A stretch of DNA of 64,000 nt from Vulcaniibacterium gelatinicum (lineage in GTDB: Bacteria > Pseudomonadota > Gammaproteobacteria > Xanthomonadales > Xanthomonadaceae). The DNA is taken from contig NZ_VNKO01000004.1 of assembly GCF_008033445.1 (NCBI RefSeq), positions 62,001 through 126,000 of the forward strand, given 5' to 3'. This document shows positions 1-12,004 of this stretch, one piece after another. Within the stretch, counting starts at the first letter, position 1, and every line of letters starts with the position of its first letter. Below the pieces are notes generated by a model that was not told the DNA's origin, ran no database searches, and was given only the letters and a program-made list of their open reading frames with translations. Made by a program: the position numbers and the translations under genes.

Positions 1-895
<895 letters not shown>

Positions 896-1232
896 CGGGG
901 TTCCGTGCTGGGCGGTGTGCGGGGGCTTCCGGGGATCCGTCGCGGGCGCCCGGGAAGCGGGCGGCGGGCGGGTCTTCCGGGCCTGTCGAGACGACGTGAA
1001 ATGATACCACGCAGGCGCTGCTCAGGCCGCCTGATTTGTTCGTTCGTTCAATGACTTATGCGGGGCGGGTTCGGGTCTTTCCAGGGTGCCCGGCCCGGAT
1101 CCGGTGCGCGGGGGTATCTGGGTGCTTGCCGGGAAAGCAACAGCCACATGGGCCCCGGCTTGCGCCGGCACGACGGCAACGAAGCGATGACACGCGTACG
1201 CGCCCGCACCACACGGCGGGCATGCCGGCGGA
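896..1232. other. Intergenic region gyrA-mtnA (gyrA leader and promoter, REP-like palindrome)
   Basis: This 337-bp stretch has no convincing gene. It holds the likely gyrA promoter (extended -10 at 1001-1009), a leader of roughly 98 nt, and a short GC palindrome at 1155-1168 (CCGGC, four-base loop, GCCGG) resembling other dispersed palindromes at 11945-11975 and 38975-38992. The short frames here are GC-driven and lack ribosome binding sites. Confidence 0.6.
1001..1009 (-). promoter_or_regulatory. Putative gyrA promoter (extended -10)
   Basis: On the minus strand the sequence TGGTATCAT is an extended -10 element (TGn plus TATCAT, one mismatch from TATAAT). No good -35 is seen, as is usual with extended -10 promoters. 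Predicted start is near 993, giving a leader of about 98 nt before the gyrA ATG. Confidence 0.45.
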
Positions 1233-2276
1233 TCAACCGAACGCCGCGCGCATCTTCTCCGCATCGGGGCGTTCGATGACGCCCTTCTCGGTCACGATCG
1301 CGTCGATCAGCGTGTGCGGGGTGACGTCGAACACCGGGTTCCAGGCCGGGATGCCCTCGGCCACGGTGCGCACGCCGCCCACACCGTGGAGTTCGCCCGG
1401 ATCGCGCTCCTCGATGTGGATCGCATCGCCCGAGGGCGTGGCCATGTCCACCGTCGAGGACGGCGCCACCACCATGAACTGCACCCCGTGGTGGCGCGCC
1501 GCGATCGCGAGCTGATAGGTGCCGATCTTGTTCGCCGTGTCGCCGTTCGCGCAGATCCGGTCGGCGCCGACCACCACCCACTGCACCTTGCCCGACTGCA
1601 TCAGGTAGGCCGCGGCCGCGTCGGCGATCAGGGTGGCCGCGATCCCGTCCTGCTGCAGCTCCCACACGGTCAGCCGTGCCCCTTGCAGCCACGGCCGCGT
1701 CTCGCCCGCGAACACGCGCTGGATGCGTCCCTCGGCCACGCCGGCCCGGATCACCCCGAGCGCGGTGCCGAAGCCGGCCGTGGCCAGCGAACCGGTGTTG
1801 CAGTGCGTCAGCACGCCGCTGCCGGGCGCGATCAGCGCGGCGCCCAGCGCGCCCATGCGCCGGTTGGCGGCCAGATCCTCGGCCTCGATCGCCCGCGCCT
1901 CGCGCTCGATCACCTCGCGCCAGTCCGGCCCCGCCGTGCCCAGCGCCTCCCGCATCCGCGCCAGCGCCCAGGCCAGGTTGACGGCGGTCGGCCGCGCGGC
2001 GTTCAGCCGATCCATCGCCGGCTCCAGCTTGTGCACCGCTTCCGCCCCGTCCGGTGCCTCGATCGTGCGCGCGGCCAGCACCACGCCCCAGGCGGCGGCG
2101 ATGCCGATCGCCGGCGCGCCGCGCACCGCGAGCGTGCGGATCGCCTCGGCCACCTCGTCGCTGGTCGTGCACGCCAGGTATTCGACCGCGAACGGCAACC
2201 GGCGCTGGTCGAGCAGTTCCAGTCGATCCCCGGTCCAGCGGATGGGGCGGATGCGGTCGTAGCGGTCGAAATCCAT
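1233..2276 (-). CDS. mtnA: S-methyl-5-thioribose-1-phosphate isomerase
   Basis: Cytosolic aldose-ketose isomerase of the methionine salvage pathway; it converts 5-methylthioribose-1-phosphate to 5-methylthioribulose-1-phosphate. The protein is 347 aa, normal for the family. The catalytic cysteine is Cys159 in [10 protein letters not shown] and the catalytic aspartate is Asp239 in VVGADRI; RGAPAIG (about 52-58) and the NKIGTY stretch (249-254) are also conserved. I chose the ATG at 2276 ([11 protein letters not shown]) rather than an upstream TTG at 2288, because the family starts here. Between epmA and gyrA in the same direction, with 62 nt to epmA. Other salvage genes (mtnB, C, D) are not in the window, but an omega-amidase/aminotransferase pair at 27.7-29.7 kb could serve the last step. 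Confidence 0.95.
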   Translation of the reverse strand: MDFDRYDRIRPIRWTGDRLELLDQRRLPFAVEYLACTTSDEVAEAIRTLAVRGAPAIGIAAAWGVVLAARTIEAPDGAEAVHKLEPAMDRLNAARPTAVNLAWALARMREALGTAGPDWREVIEREARAIEAEDLAANRRMGALGAALIAPGSGVLTHCNTGSLATAGFGTALGVIRAGVAEGRIQRVFAGETRPWLQGARLTVWELQQDGIAATLIADAAAAYLMQSGKVQWVVVGADRICANGDTANKIGTYQLAIAARHHGVQFMVVAPSSTVDMATPSGDAIHIEERDPGELHGVGGVRTVAEGIPAWNPVFDVTPHTLIDAIVTEKGVIERPDAEKMRAAFG

Positions 2277-2338
2277 GATCGGCGTCAATCCCGGCAGGAG
2301 GCGGATAGCTTAGTACGCGCTGCTCGCCGCACTGGGCT

Positions 2339-3310
2339 TCAGGCGTGCGAGAAGTCGAACGCCAGCACGTCGGCGATGCGGTCGGTGCCGAGCATGGCCA
2401 TCAGCAGCCGGTCCACGCCGAGCGCGACGCCGGCGCAACCGGGCAATCCGTGGGCGAGCGCGGCGAGCAGGGCTTCGTCCAGCGGCGGCACGGGCTGGCC
2501 GCGCTGCGCGCGCACGGCACGGTCGCGCTCGAAGCGCGCGCGCTGCTCGGCCGCGTCGGCCAGCTCGTGGTAGCCGTTGGCCAGCTCGAGCGGCCCCAGG
2601 TACAGCTCGAAGCGTTCGGCCACCGGCGGATCGTCCGGACGGATCCGCGCCAGCGCGCATTGCGAGGCGGGATAGTCGTAGACGACCAGCAGCTGGTCGG
2701 ACGGGAACGACGGCTGCAGGCGATGGGTCATCAGCAGGTCGAGCCAGTCGTCGCGGGTGAGCCCTTCCGGCGCGATGCGCACCTCGCCGAGCGCGGCGCG
2801 CAGCGCGGCTTCGTCCGCGGTGAAGGGGTCGAGGCCGAGCCGCTCCCGATACAGCGCGCGGAAGCTCGTGTCGGTGCGCGCCGCGCGCCGCCCGACCAGC
2901 GCCAGCGCGCGCTGCACCAGCTCCGCCGCCTCGTCCATCAGCCGGCGGTGGTCCCAGCCCACCCGGTACCACTCGAGCATGGTGAACTCGGGGTTGTGGC
3001 GGCCGCCGGCCTCGCCGTCGCGGAACACCCGGCCCAGCTCGTAGCAGTCGCCCACGCCGGCCGCGAGCAGGCGCTTGAGCGGATATTCGGGCGAGGTGCG
3101 CAGCCAGCGCGTGCGCGGCGCGCCATCGGTGCGGCCCGAGAACTCGAGCGAGAACGAGGCGATGTTCGGATCGGTGTTGCCGGCGCGCGAGAGCACCGGC
3201 GTCTCGACCTCGAGCACCCCCCGCTCGGCGAAGAACCCGCGCACCAGCGCGTAGAGGCGCGCGCGCAAGCGCAACGCGTCAATGCCTGCGGTGGGCTGCC
3301 AGTCGGTCAT
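2339..3310 (-). CDS. epmA: Elongation factor P--(R)-beta-lysine ligase
   Basis: Truncated lysyl-tRNA synthetase paralogue (GenX/PoxA/YjeA) that attaches beta-lysine to the conserved lysine of EF-P, helping ribosomes through polyproline stretches. The 323-aa protein contains only the class II synthetase catalytic core without the anticodon-binding domain. Motif 2 is seen in RTSPEYPLKRLL and motif 3 in GVALGVDRLLMAM near the C-terminus. The ATG at 3310 (MTDWQPTAG) was chosen; the alternative GTG at 3343 lies inside the AT-rich inverted repeat and adds residues not typical of the family. The partner aminomutase gene epmB and efp are not in the window. Follows ligA after a 124-bp spacer. Confidence 0.93.
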   Translation of the reverse strand: MTDWQPTAGIDALRLRARLYALVRGFFAERGVLEVETPVLSRAGNTDPNIASFSLEFSGRTDGAPRTRWLRTSPEYPLKRLLAAGVGDCYELGRVFRDGEAGGRHNPEFTMLEWYRVGWDHRRLMDEAAELVQRALALVGRRAARTDTSFRALYRERLGLDPFTADEAALRAALGEVRIAPEGLTRDDWLDLLMTHRLQPSFPSDQLLVVYDYPASQCALARIRPDDPPVAERFELYLGPLELANGYHELADAAEQRARFERDRAVRAQRGQPVPPLDEALLAALAHGLPGCAGVALGVDRLLMAMLGTDRIADVLAFDFSHA

Positions 3311-3331
3311 GGATGGGCGTGTCTTGAAAGC

Positions 3332-3427
3332 GCTTTTTGCCACGGATCAAAGCAAATGAACACGGATAAGGCAGAACAAGTAAAAAATTGAAAAAGCTTT
3401 ATCCGTGTTCATCCGTGGCAAAAAAGC
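3332..3427. repeat. AT-rich fold-back (inverted repeat) element
   Basis: Two arms, 3332-3369 and 3399-3427, are reverse complements: the outer blocks GCTTTTTGCCACGGAT and ATCCGTGGCAAAAAAGC, and the inner blocks GAACACGGATAA and TTATCCGTGTTC. The left arm carries a 10-nt interruption (3348-3357) with no counterpart. The loop (3370-3398) is A-rich. It is far more AT-rich than its surroundings and sits between ligA and epmA. Neither strand gives a T-run after the stem, so it is not a canonical terminator. The word ATCCGTGTTCATCCGTGG resembles a repeat seen in many unrelated bacterial genomes, from memory. Confidence 0.8.
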
Positions 3428-3434
3428 TTCCCCC

Positions 3435-5516
<2,082 letters not shown>

Positions 5517-6239
5517 TTACCAGCGGGGGGGTTTGGTCAGCGGCGGCGCCTCGTGCTGCCGGTCCCAGGCGCGCAGTTCCTCGCGGATGTGGGCGATGCG
5601 CTGGCGGCCGAGGGCGTTGCGCGATTCGTCCAGGACCACGCCGTCGAGCAGCTCGGCCATGCGCTGCGCGGTGGGCAGCATCTTCTCCCAGGCGTCGAGC
5701 GCGGGGATCGGCGCCGGCAGGGTGAGGAAGAACGCGACCGCGGGCGTCTCCAGTTCCTGGATCGTGGCCATGTCGAAGCCGCCCGGCTTGCGGATGTTGG
5801 CCACCGAGAACACCGGGCCGCGGTCCGGATGGCCGTCCACCAGGCGGTGGAAGATCTGCATGTGGCCGTACACCAGGCCGGCCTTCTCGGCCGCGACCAC
5901 GATGTCGGGGCCGCGCAGCACCTGCCCGGCGCGCGCGGCCACGTACAGGGTGACGATCTTCTCGAAGCTCTCCTCGCGGCGCTTGCCGAGCTCGCTGGTC
6001 GCCGTCGCCGAGGCCGCCGGCGCATCCAGCGCGAGTTCGGGCTGCACGGCGCCTTCCTCCGGCGCGGGCCCGGAGCCCGCTTCCGGCGTCGCGCCGAGCA
6101 CCGGCTCGACCCGCCCGCGTTCCTCCTCCACCCGCCGCCCCTGCCCCGGCTTGCGCGGCCGGCCGAAGAAGTAGATCGCCGCGATCAGCAGCAGGCCGGC
6201 GACGAGGATGGAGAGGCGGAGCAGGTCGGTATCGGACAT
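5517..6239 (-). CDS. zipA: Cell division protein ZipA
   Basis: Inner-membrane anchor that binds and stabilises FtsZ at the division ring; restricted to gammaproteobacteria. The 240-aa protein has one N-terminal membrane helix (about residues 8-26), a short charged and proline/glutamate-rich linker (28-100), and a C-terminal FtsZ-binding domain of about 130 residues. The linker is shorter than in E. coli ZipA (328 aa). The gene lies between smc (34 nt upstream) and ligA (3 nt downstream), the same smc-zipA-ligA order found in xanthomonads and pseudomonads. The C-terminal domain assignment rests on pattern and context. Confidence 0.9.
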   Translation of the reverse strand: MSDTDLLRLSILVAGLLLIAAIYFFGRPRKPGQGRRVEEERGRVEPVLGATPEAGSGPAPEEGAVQPELALDAPAASATATSELGKRREESFEKIVTLYVAARAGQVLRGPDIVVAAEKAGLVYGHMQIFHRLVDGHPDRGPVFSVANIRKPGGFDMATIQELETPAVAFFLTLPAPIPALDAWEKMLPTAQRMAELLDGVVLDESRNALGRQRIAHIREELRAWDRQHEAPPLTKPPRW

Positions 6240-6273
6240 CGCGGTGTTCTCCCCGGAACGTTCGCGTTCGCGT

Positions 6274-9200
6274 TCACGCCGCGCCGGCCAGGCGCGCGGC
6301 CTCGGCCAGGTCCACCGAGACCAGGCGGCTGACGCCCGGTTCGCGCATGGTCACGCCGGACAGCTGGTGCGCGGCTTCCATCGTGGCCTTGTTGTGGGTG
6401 ACGAACAGGAACTGTACCTGTTCGCTCATCTCCGTGACCATCTGGCAGAAGCGGCCGACGTTGGCCTCGTCCAGCGGCGCGTCCACCTCGTCGAGCAGGC
6501 AGAACGGCGCGGGGTTGAGGCGGAAGATCGCGAACACCAGGGCCACCGCGGTCATCGCCTTCTCGCCGCCGGACAGCAGCGTGATGTTGGACACGCGCTT
6601 GCCCGGCGGACGCGCCATGATCGCAACGCCGGTGTCGAGCAGATCCTCGCCGGTGAGCTCGAGGTAGGCGTGGCCGCCGCCGAACAGGCGCGGATACAGC
6701 TCCTGCAGGCCGGCGTTGACGCGGTCGAAGGTGTCCTTGAAGCGGCCGCGGGTCTCGCGGTCGATCTTGCGGATCGCGTCCTCCAGCGTCTCCAGCGCGG
6801 TGGTCAGGTCGGCGTGCTGGGCGTCGAGGTATTCCTTGCGCTGCGCGGCCTCGGCGTGCTCGGTGATCGCGGCCAGGTTGACCGGCTCCAGGCGGCGCAT
6901 CTTCGCGTCGAGGTCGGAGACGGCCTTCTCCCAGGCCTGCGGCTCGGCCTCGGCGGGCAGCGTGGCGGTCACCTCGTCGAGCGCGAAGCCGGCCTCGGCC
7001 ACCGCCTGGGCGAGCTGTTCGGCCTTGATCGCCAGCGCCTGCTGATCGAGCCGACGCTGCGCGATCCGCTCGCGCTGGGCCAGCGCCTGTTCGTCGCGCT
7101 GGTGGCGGGTCTGCTCGTAGCCGCGCAGTTCGTTGTCGATGCCTTCCAGGGCCGAGCGCGCGGCGGCCAGCGCCTTCTCGGCGCGCACGCGTTCCTCGAG
7201 CGCGGCCTGGCGCTGGGCTTCCAGGTCGCGCACCGGGGCGTCGCCGTCGGCCAGCTGCGCGGCCAGTTCGCCCAGGCGCGCGTCGAGCTGGCCGCGCTGG
7301 CCGCCCATCCGCTGCAGGGCCTGTTCCAGCGCCACCACCTGCGCGCGCTGCGACTCGAGCGTGAGTGCCAGCGCATGCGCGGCGTCGCGCGATTCGCGCG
7401 CGGCGTTGCGGGCGGCGTCGCGGGCCTCGGCCAGGGTGCGGCGCTCGGCCTCCAGCGCCTGCCGCGCCTGCTCCAGCTCGGCCATGCGGGCCACGGCCTG
7501 TTCCTGCCGCGTGCGCGCCTCGCGCGCCTGCTCGCGGCTGGACTCGAGGGTCGTCGCGAGCTGGGCCAGTTCGGCGTCAATGCGTTCGATGCGGCCGCGG
7601 GCGGAATCGAGCCGGCCCTGCTGGCCCTGCAACTGGCCGGCCAGTTCCGACACGCCGCGGTGCGCCAGGTACAGCGAGCGCTGCGCGTCCTCGCGCGCCT
7701 GCTCGGCCGCCAGCGCCTGGTCGCGCAGCGCGGTCACGGCATCGTTGAGTTCCTGCTCGCGCCGCTGCAGCCGGTCGATCTCGGCGCGCAGCGCCTGGAT
7801 CTCCTTCTCGCGCAGCAGCGCGCCCTGCTTGGCCGCGCCCGAGCGCACCACCCGCACCCAGCCGGCGCCGAGGCGCTCGCCGGCGCGGGTGATCACCGAC
7901 TCGTCGGCGCCCAGGCGCGGCAGCAGTGCGCGCGCCTCGGCCAGGGTGTCGGCCGCGTGCAGGCGCGAGAGCAGGCGCCGGATCGCGATCGGGCCGGTGA
8001 CCTTCGAGGCCAGCGAGGTCGGCGCGAACGTCACCGCGTCGTTGTGCGGGTCCACCAGGGTCAGGCGGCCCTCGCCGAGTTCGGCCAGCGCCTCCACCAG
8101 CGCCTCGGGCGATTCGACCAGCACGCCTTCGATGAGCTGGCCGAGCGCGGCTTCGACCGCGTTCTCCCAGCCCGCCTCGACCCGCAGGACCTCGCCCACG
8201 CGCGCGGCCGAATCCAGCCCGCGTGCGCGCAGCCAGGCCATCGCCGCGCCCTGTTCCTGGCCGAGCGCGGCGTGCTGCAGGGTTTCCAGCGAGGACAGGC
8301 GGCCGCGCGCGGCCTGGGCCTGCTTGCGGACCTCGGCCAGTTCGTTCTGGGTCGCGCGCTGCCGCTCCTGCAGGGCGGCCACGGCCTGCTTGCGCGATTC
8401 GACCTCGGCGGCGAGCGCGTCGAGCGCACCCTTCTGCTGGTCGTGCTGCGCCTGCAGCTGCTCGAAGGTGGCGGCGAGCGCGGCCAGGTCCAGGCCGGCG
8501 CGCTCGGCGGCGAGCTGCTCGCGGCGGCGCTCGGCGTCGAGCGTCTGCCGGTCGAGGTGCTCGATGCGGGTACGCTCGACGTCCGCCGCGCGCGCGGCCT
8601 CGGACTGGGCGCGGGCATGCGCGTCCCAGCGCTGCTGCCAGTCGTTCAGACGGGTCTCGGCCTCGCGCAGGGCGTCCTGGCGCGCGCCGTCCTCGGCCTG
8701 CAGGCGGGCCAGCGCCGGCTCGGCCTCGGCGATCGCGGCGCGCAGCACGCCGAGCCTGGCTTCGTCGCCGCTGATGTGCTGGCCGAGCTCCGCCAGCGCC
8801 TGCTCGGCCTCCTGGCGCGCACGCAGCAGGCCCTGGGCCAGCTCGCGCTGGTGCGCGATCTGCTGTTCGATCCGGGCCAGCGTGCCGCTGGCCTCGTAGC
8901 TCTCGGCCTGCGCCTTGTTCAGCGCCTCGGCGGCGGCCTCGCGGCGCACGCGGCCGGTCTCGAGCAGGCGCTCGGCCTCGCGCTGTTCGGCGACCAGCTG
9001 CTCGAGCCGGGTCTCCTCCTGCATCAGCCGCTCGCGCATGGACTGCAGCTGCGTGTCGAGGGCACGGTGTTCGAGCGCCTTCCACTCCGCGTCCTTGACC
9101 CGGCGCTCGGCCTGCAGCGCCTGGTACTGCTCGGCCTGGCGCGCCTGGCGCTTGAGGTGTTCGAGCTGCTTGCCGACTTCCTCGCGCAGGTCGTTGAGGC

Positions 9201-9777
9201 GGTCGAGGTTCTCGCGGGTGTGGCGGATGCGGGTCTCGGTCTCCTTGCGCCGCTCCTTGTACTTGGAGATGCCCGCGGCCTCCTCCAGGTAGATGCGCAG
9301 ATCCTCGGGGCGGGCCTCGATGATCTGGCTGATCATGCCCTGCTCGATGATCGAGTAGCTGCGCGGGCCCAGGCCAGTGCCGAGGAACAGGTCGGTGATG
9401 TCGCGCCGGCGGCACTTGACCCCGTTGAGGTAGTAGCTGCTCTGGCCGTCGCGACCGACGGTGCGCTTGACCGAGATCTCGTTGTAGGCGGCGTACTCGC
9501 CGGTGATGGTGCGGTCGGAGTTGTCGAAGATCAGCTCGACCGTGGCCTGCGACACCGGCTTGCGCGCCGAGCTGCCGGAGAAGATCACGTCCGTGAGCGA
9601 ATCGCCGCGCAGGCGGCTGGCCGAGCTCTCGCCCATCACCCAGCGCACCGCGTCGATGATGTTGGACTTGCCGCAGCCGTTCGGACCGACGATGCCGGTC
9701 ATGTTGGTCGGCAGGTGCAGCGTGGTCGGGTCAACGAAGGACTTGAAGCCGGACAGCTTGATCGTGGACAGGCGCAT
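6274..9777 (-). CDS. smc: Chromosome segregation/condensation protein SMC
   Basis: ATP-driven condensin subunit that compacts and segregates the chromosome with the kleisin ScpA and ScpB, which are encoded nearby at 10.9-12.8 kb. The 1167-aa protein has the full SMC architecture: Walker A GPNGCGKS at residues 31-38, a long coiled coil rich in Ala, Glu, Gln and Arg, a hinge around 510-660, a second coiled coil, then the ABC signature LLSGGEKAM and Walker B FCLLDEVDAPLD near the C-terminus. The opposite strand shows long open frames here, which are a GC-codon artefact of the coiled coil. First gene of the smc-zipA-ligA unit. Confidence 0.98.
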   Translation of the reverse strand: MRLSTIKLSGFKSFVDPTTLHLPTNMTGIVGPNGCGKSNIIDAVRWVMGESSASRLRGDSLTDVIFSGSSARKPVSQATVELIFDNSDRTITGEYAAYNEISVKRTVGRDGQSSYYLNGVKCRRRDITDLFLGTGLGPRSYSIIEQGMISQIIEARPEDLRIYLEEAAGISKYKERRKETETRIRHTRENLDRLNDLREEVGKQLEHLKRQARQAEQYQALQAERRVKDAEWKALEHRALDTQLQSMRERLMQEETRLEQLVAEQREAERLLETGRVRREAAAEALNKAQAESYEASGTLARIEQQIAHQRELAQGLLRARQEAEQALAELGQHISGDEARLGVLRAAIAEAEPALARLQAEDGARQDALREAETRLNDWQQRWDAHARAQSEAARAADVERTRIEHLDRQTLDAERRREQLAAERAGLDLAALAATFEQLQAQHDQQKGALDALAAEVESRKQAVAALQERQRATQNELAEVRKQAQAARGRLSSLETLQHAALGQEQGAAMAWLRARGLDSAARVGEVLRVEAGWENAVEAALGQLIEGVLVESPEALVEALAELGEGRLTLVDPHNDAVTFAPTSLASKVTGPIAIRRLLSRLHAADTLAEARALLPRLGADESVITRAGERLGAGWVRVVRSGAAKQGALLREKEIQALRAEIDRLQRREQELNDAVTALRDQALAAEQAREDAQRSLYLAHRGVSELAGQLQGQQGRLDSARGRIERIDAELAQLATTLESSREQAREARTRQEQAVARMAELEQARQALEAERRTLAEARDAARNAARESRDAAHALALTLESQRAQVVALEQALQRMGGQRGQLDARLGELAAQLADGDAPVRDLEAQRQAALEERVRAEKALAAARSALEGIDNELRGYEQTRHQRDEQALAQRERIAQRRLDQQALAIKAEQLAQAVAEAGFALDEVTATLPAEAEPQAWEKAVSDLDAKMRRLEPVNLAAITEHAEAAQRKEYLDAQHADLTTALETLEDAIRKIDRETRGRFKDTFDRVNAGLQELYPRLFGGGHAYLELTGEDLLDTGVAIMARPPGKRVSNITLLSGGEKAMTAVALVFAIFRLNPAPFCLLDEVDAPLDEANVGRFCQMVTEMSEQVQFLFVTHNKATMEAAHQLSGVTMREPGVSRLVSVDLAEAARLAGAA

Positions 9778-9908
9778 GCGGCGTGGATCGGCCCCGGGGT
9801 GGCGCCGCGCGGGCGGGCCCCACCTTGCTGAGAAGGATTCTGAGATTTACCCCGCAAGCCATTGATCGGCTTGCAGACTCGATGCCGGAGGCATCGCGGT
9901 CATCGGGC

Positions 9909-9914
9909 AGTATA
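9909..9914 (-). promoter_or_regulatory. Putative smc promoter -10
   Basis: TATACT on the minus strand (one mismatch from TATAAT) upstream of smc; no clear -35. The predicted start near 9902 gives a leader of about 125 nt. It lies in the 184-bp gap between bolA and smc. Confidence 0.35.
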
Positions 9915-9961
9915 GCGACAGGCCCGGGGCGGCGGTGGGCGGCCGTCGGCGGGCGGCACGG

Positions 9962-10255
9962 CTAGCCGCGGGAGGCCGCGGCGTGCGCCTCCTCCGGGGT
10001 CAGGGCGCGGATCGCCAGGGCGTGGATGTCGGTCTGCATCAGCGTGCCGAGCGCGGCGTACACCGCGCGGTGGCGCGCCAGCGGCGCCATGCCGGCGAAC
10101 GCGGCGCTGACGATCTCGACCGCGAAGTGGCCGCGACCGTCGCGCGCGCCGGCATGGCCGACGTGGCGATGGCTTTCGTCCGCCACCTGCACCGCGCACG
10201 GCGCGAATGCATCCTCCAGCGCGGCGCGGATCCGCTCGACACGCTCGGCGTTCAT
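9962..10255 (-). CDS. bolA: BolA family protein
   Basis: Small cytosolic protein of the BolA family, which works with monothiol glutaredoxins in iron-sulfur trafficking and, for BolA itself, in morphology and stress regulation. The 97-aa sequence has the class II KH-like fold signature, including [11 protein letters not shown] (about 60-70) and the C-terminal motif [14 protein letters not shown]. The latter agrees better with BolA than with IbaG. Start is the ATG at 10255, overlapping the yciI stop codon in an ATGA, so it is translationally coupled to yciI. Confidence 0.88.
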   Translation of the reverse strand: MNAERVERIRAALEDAFAPCAVQVADESHRHVGHAGARDGRGHFAVEIVSAAFAGMAPLARHRAVYAALGTLMQTDIHALAIRALTPEEAHAAASRG

Positions 10256-10551
10256 GGCAGCACCGGACGGAAGGGACGCACCTCGACCCGCGCGTACACG
10301 CCGGCGGCGAGGTAGGGATCGGCCTCGGCCCAGGCCCGCGCGTCCTCCAGCGAGGCGAACTCGGCCACGACCAGGCTGCCGGTGTAGCCCGCCGGGCCCG
10401 GATCCTCGGCGTCGATCGCGGGACACGGCCCGGCCAGCAGCAGACGGCCGGCGTCGCGCAGCGCGTTCAGGCGTGCGAGGTGCTCCGGCCGCGCGGCGAG
10501 TCGGCGGTCGAGGGTGTCGGGAGCGTCGTAGCCGGCGATGGCGTACCACAT
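10252..10551 (-). CDS. YciI family protein
   Basis: 99-aa protein of the YciI-like (dimeric ferredoxin-like) family, from [14 protein letters not shown] to VRPFRPVLP. Family hallmarks visible are the N-terminal beta strand WYAIAGYD, the helix [22 protein letters not shown] with a conserved His24, and the late [20 protein letters not shown] strand-helix unit. The biochemical role of YciI proteins is not settled; an active-site His-Asp pair has been proposed for the family. It starts a two-gene unit with bolA (ATGA overlap), as in many gammaproteobacteria. Confidence 0.85.
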   Translation of the reverse strand: MWYAIAGYDAPDTLDRRLAARPEHLARLNALRDAGRLLLAGPCPAIDAEDPGPAGYTGSLVVAEFASLEDARAWAEADPYLAAGVYARVEVRPFRPVLP

Positions 10552-10953
10552 GGCGGAGCCGTTCCTGCGCAGGTCCGCGAGATGCGCGGACGGCGGCACA
10601 GGATAAGTCGCCCGGGCCGCTCCGCCCAATCGCGTCGCGCCCGGCTGAACGGCATCACGGCTTGCCGACGCACGGCTGGACAGCCGCAACGCCACCCCGT
10701 ACCCTGTCGGTGAGTTCGAGGCCGGCTGCAGCGGCCCGTCGCGTTCCCGGCCCGGAGCCGCCCCCGACCGACCCGCTGCCCGCACCGGCCCACGCCCGAT
10801 GCCTTTCCACGCCCATCGCCGCCGGATCGCGGCGCGCGCGGCGTGCGACGCCCGGGCCCGCCAGCAACACCGCCGTACCGTTGCCAGACCGGCGTAGCGC
10901 CCGCTCGCGCACGCCCACCGCAAGACCGAGTGGCCCGGAGGGGCCGCCAGCGC
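10552..10953. other. Divergent intergenic region yciI / scpA
   Basis: This 402-bp region separates two divergent units. Apart from a weak promoter candidate for yciI (10600-10629) and the scpA ribosome binding site (GGAGGGG at 10937-10943, 10 nt before the ATG), I see no gene or strong structure. A plus-strand promoter for scpA must lie here, but no convincing -10/-35 pair was found. Confidence 0.5.
10600..10629 (-). promoter_or_regulatory. Weak promoter candidate for yciI-bolA
   Basis: Minus strand TTGGGC (10629-10624), 18 nt, TATCCT (10605-10600). Four of six matches in each hexamer. The predicted start near 10593 would give a leader of about 42 nt. Confidence 0.25.
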
Positions 10954-11895
10954 ATGACCGCCAACAACGCGCCCGAAGCGCATCCGCACAACCCGTCGCA
11001 GGCACCGCAGCAGCAGGAAATGCCGCTGGCGGTGGTGCTCGGCCAGCCGGTGCTGCAGATCCCGCAGGATCTGTACATCCCGCCGGACGCGCTGGAGGTG
11101 ATCCTCGACGCCTTCGAGGGCCCGCTCGACCTGCTGCTGTACCTGATCCGGCGCCAGAACCTGGACATCCTCGACATTCCGGTTGCGGAGATCACCCGCC
11201 AGTACATCGACTACATCCAGGCCATGCACGAGATGCGCTTCGAGCTGGCCGCCGAGTACCTGGTGATGGCCGCGATCCTGGCCGAGATCAAGTCGCGCAT
11301 GCTGCTGCCGCGGCCGGCCAACGAGGAAGGGATCGAGGAGGACCCGCGCGCCGACCTGGTGCGCCGGCTGCAGGAATACGAGCGCTTCAAGCAGGCCGCC
11401 GAGGACCTCGACGCCCTGCCCCGCATGGACCGCGACACCGCGCCGGCCGCCGCCTACGTGCCCGACCGCGCCGCGGTGCGGCTGCCGCCGCCGGTGGACC
11501 TGCGCGAGATGCTGCTGGCGCTGCGCGACGTGCTCAAGCGCGCCGAGCTGTTCTCGCAGCACGCGATCCGGCGCGACGCGCTCAGCGTGCGCCAGCGCAT
11601 GGGCGAGCTGCTCGAGCGCCTGGGCGACGGCCGCTTCCACCGCTTCGAGTCGCTGTTCGAGCCGCGCGAGGGCCGGCTCGGCGTGGTGGTGACCTTCCTC
11701 GCCCTGCTGACCCTGGCCAAGGAGCAGCTGGTCGAGGTGGTGCAGGAGCACACCGAGCCGCCGCACGCCGGCGAGCGCGCGCCGCTGGCGCCGATCTACG
11801 TCAAGTCGCTGGCGACCGAGCGCGGCACCGAGTCTCTCGAGCTGTCGAGCGAATTCGACGACGACGCGGCCGCGGCCAACGACGACGACCGCTGA
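10954..11895 (+). CDS. scpA: Segregation and condensation protein A (kleisin)
   Basis: Kleisin subunit that bridges the SMC heads and binds ScpB dimers. The 313-aa protein contains the ScpA core from about residue 40: [22 protein letters not shown], the region [21 protein letters not shown], and a C-terminal winged helix (about 230-290) with the typical [14 protein letters not shown] helix. The ATG at 10954 was chosen over an upstream in-frame start at 10843 because it has a good Shine-Dalgarno sequence (GGAGGGG). The acidic tail ends DDDDR-like. First gene of scpA-scpB-rluB and functionally tied to smc on the other strand 1 kb away. Confidence 0.95.
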   Translation: MTANNAPEAHPHNPSQAPQQQEMPLAVVLGQPVLQIPQDLYIPPDALEVILDAFEGPLDLLLYLIRRQNLDILDIPVAEITRQYIDYIQAMHEMRFELAAEYLVMAAILAEIKSRMLLPRPANEEGIEEDPRADLVRRLQEYERFKQAAEDLDALPRMDRDTAPAAAYVPDRAAVRLPPPVDLREMLLALRDVLKRAELFSQHAIRRDALSVRQRMGELLERLGDGRFHRFESLFEPREGRLGVVVTFLALLTLAKEQLVEVVQEHTEPPHAGERAPLAPIYVKSLATERGTESLELSSEFDDDAAAANDDDR

Positions 11896-11933
11896 CCCCG
11901 CCTGCATCGGCTCCACTGCGACGCATGCGACCG

Positions 11934-11976
11934 TACATCCCAGACACCGGATCCCCGCCGCCGCGGGAGTGACGGA
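11934..11976. repeat. REP-like palindromic sequence between scpA and scpB
   Basis: The segment around GGATCCCCGCCGCCGCGGG followed by AGTGACGG matches the general form of the short palindromic intergenic repeats seen in xanthomonads (GGATCCCCGC...GCGGGGATGACGG type, from memory). The stem is imperfect. It may stabilise or attenuate the scpA-scpB message. Confidence 0.4.
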
Positions 11977-12004
11977 CGAAGGCAACAGTTCCGGCAAGAC
12001 ACGC

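Noticed and set aside
3332-3427. Inverted repeat as terminator of ligA
   Set aside because: The stem ends in A-runs on both transcribed strands rather than a T-run after the stem, so rho-independent termination is unlikely.
6208-9831. Very long open frames on the plus strand opposite smc (over 1200 codons) and similar ones opposite ligA, pnp, infB, nuoL and others
   Set aside because: They follow the third-position GC bias of the real genes, have Arg/Ala/Pro/Val-rich shadow composition, no ribosome binding sites and no family motifs.
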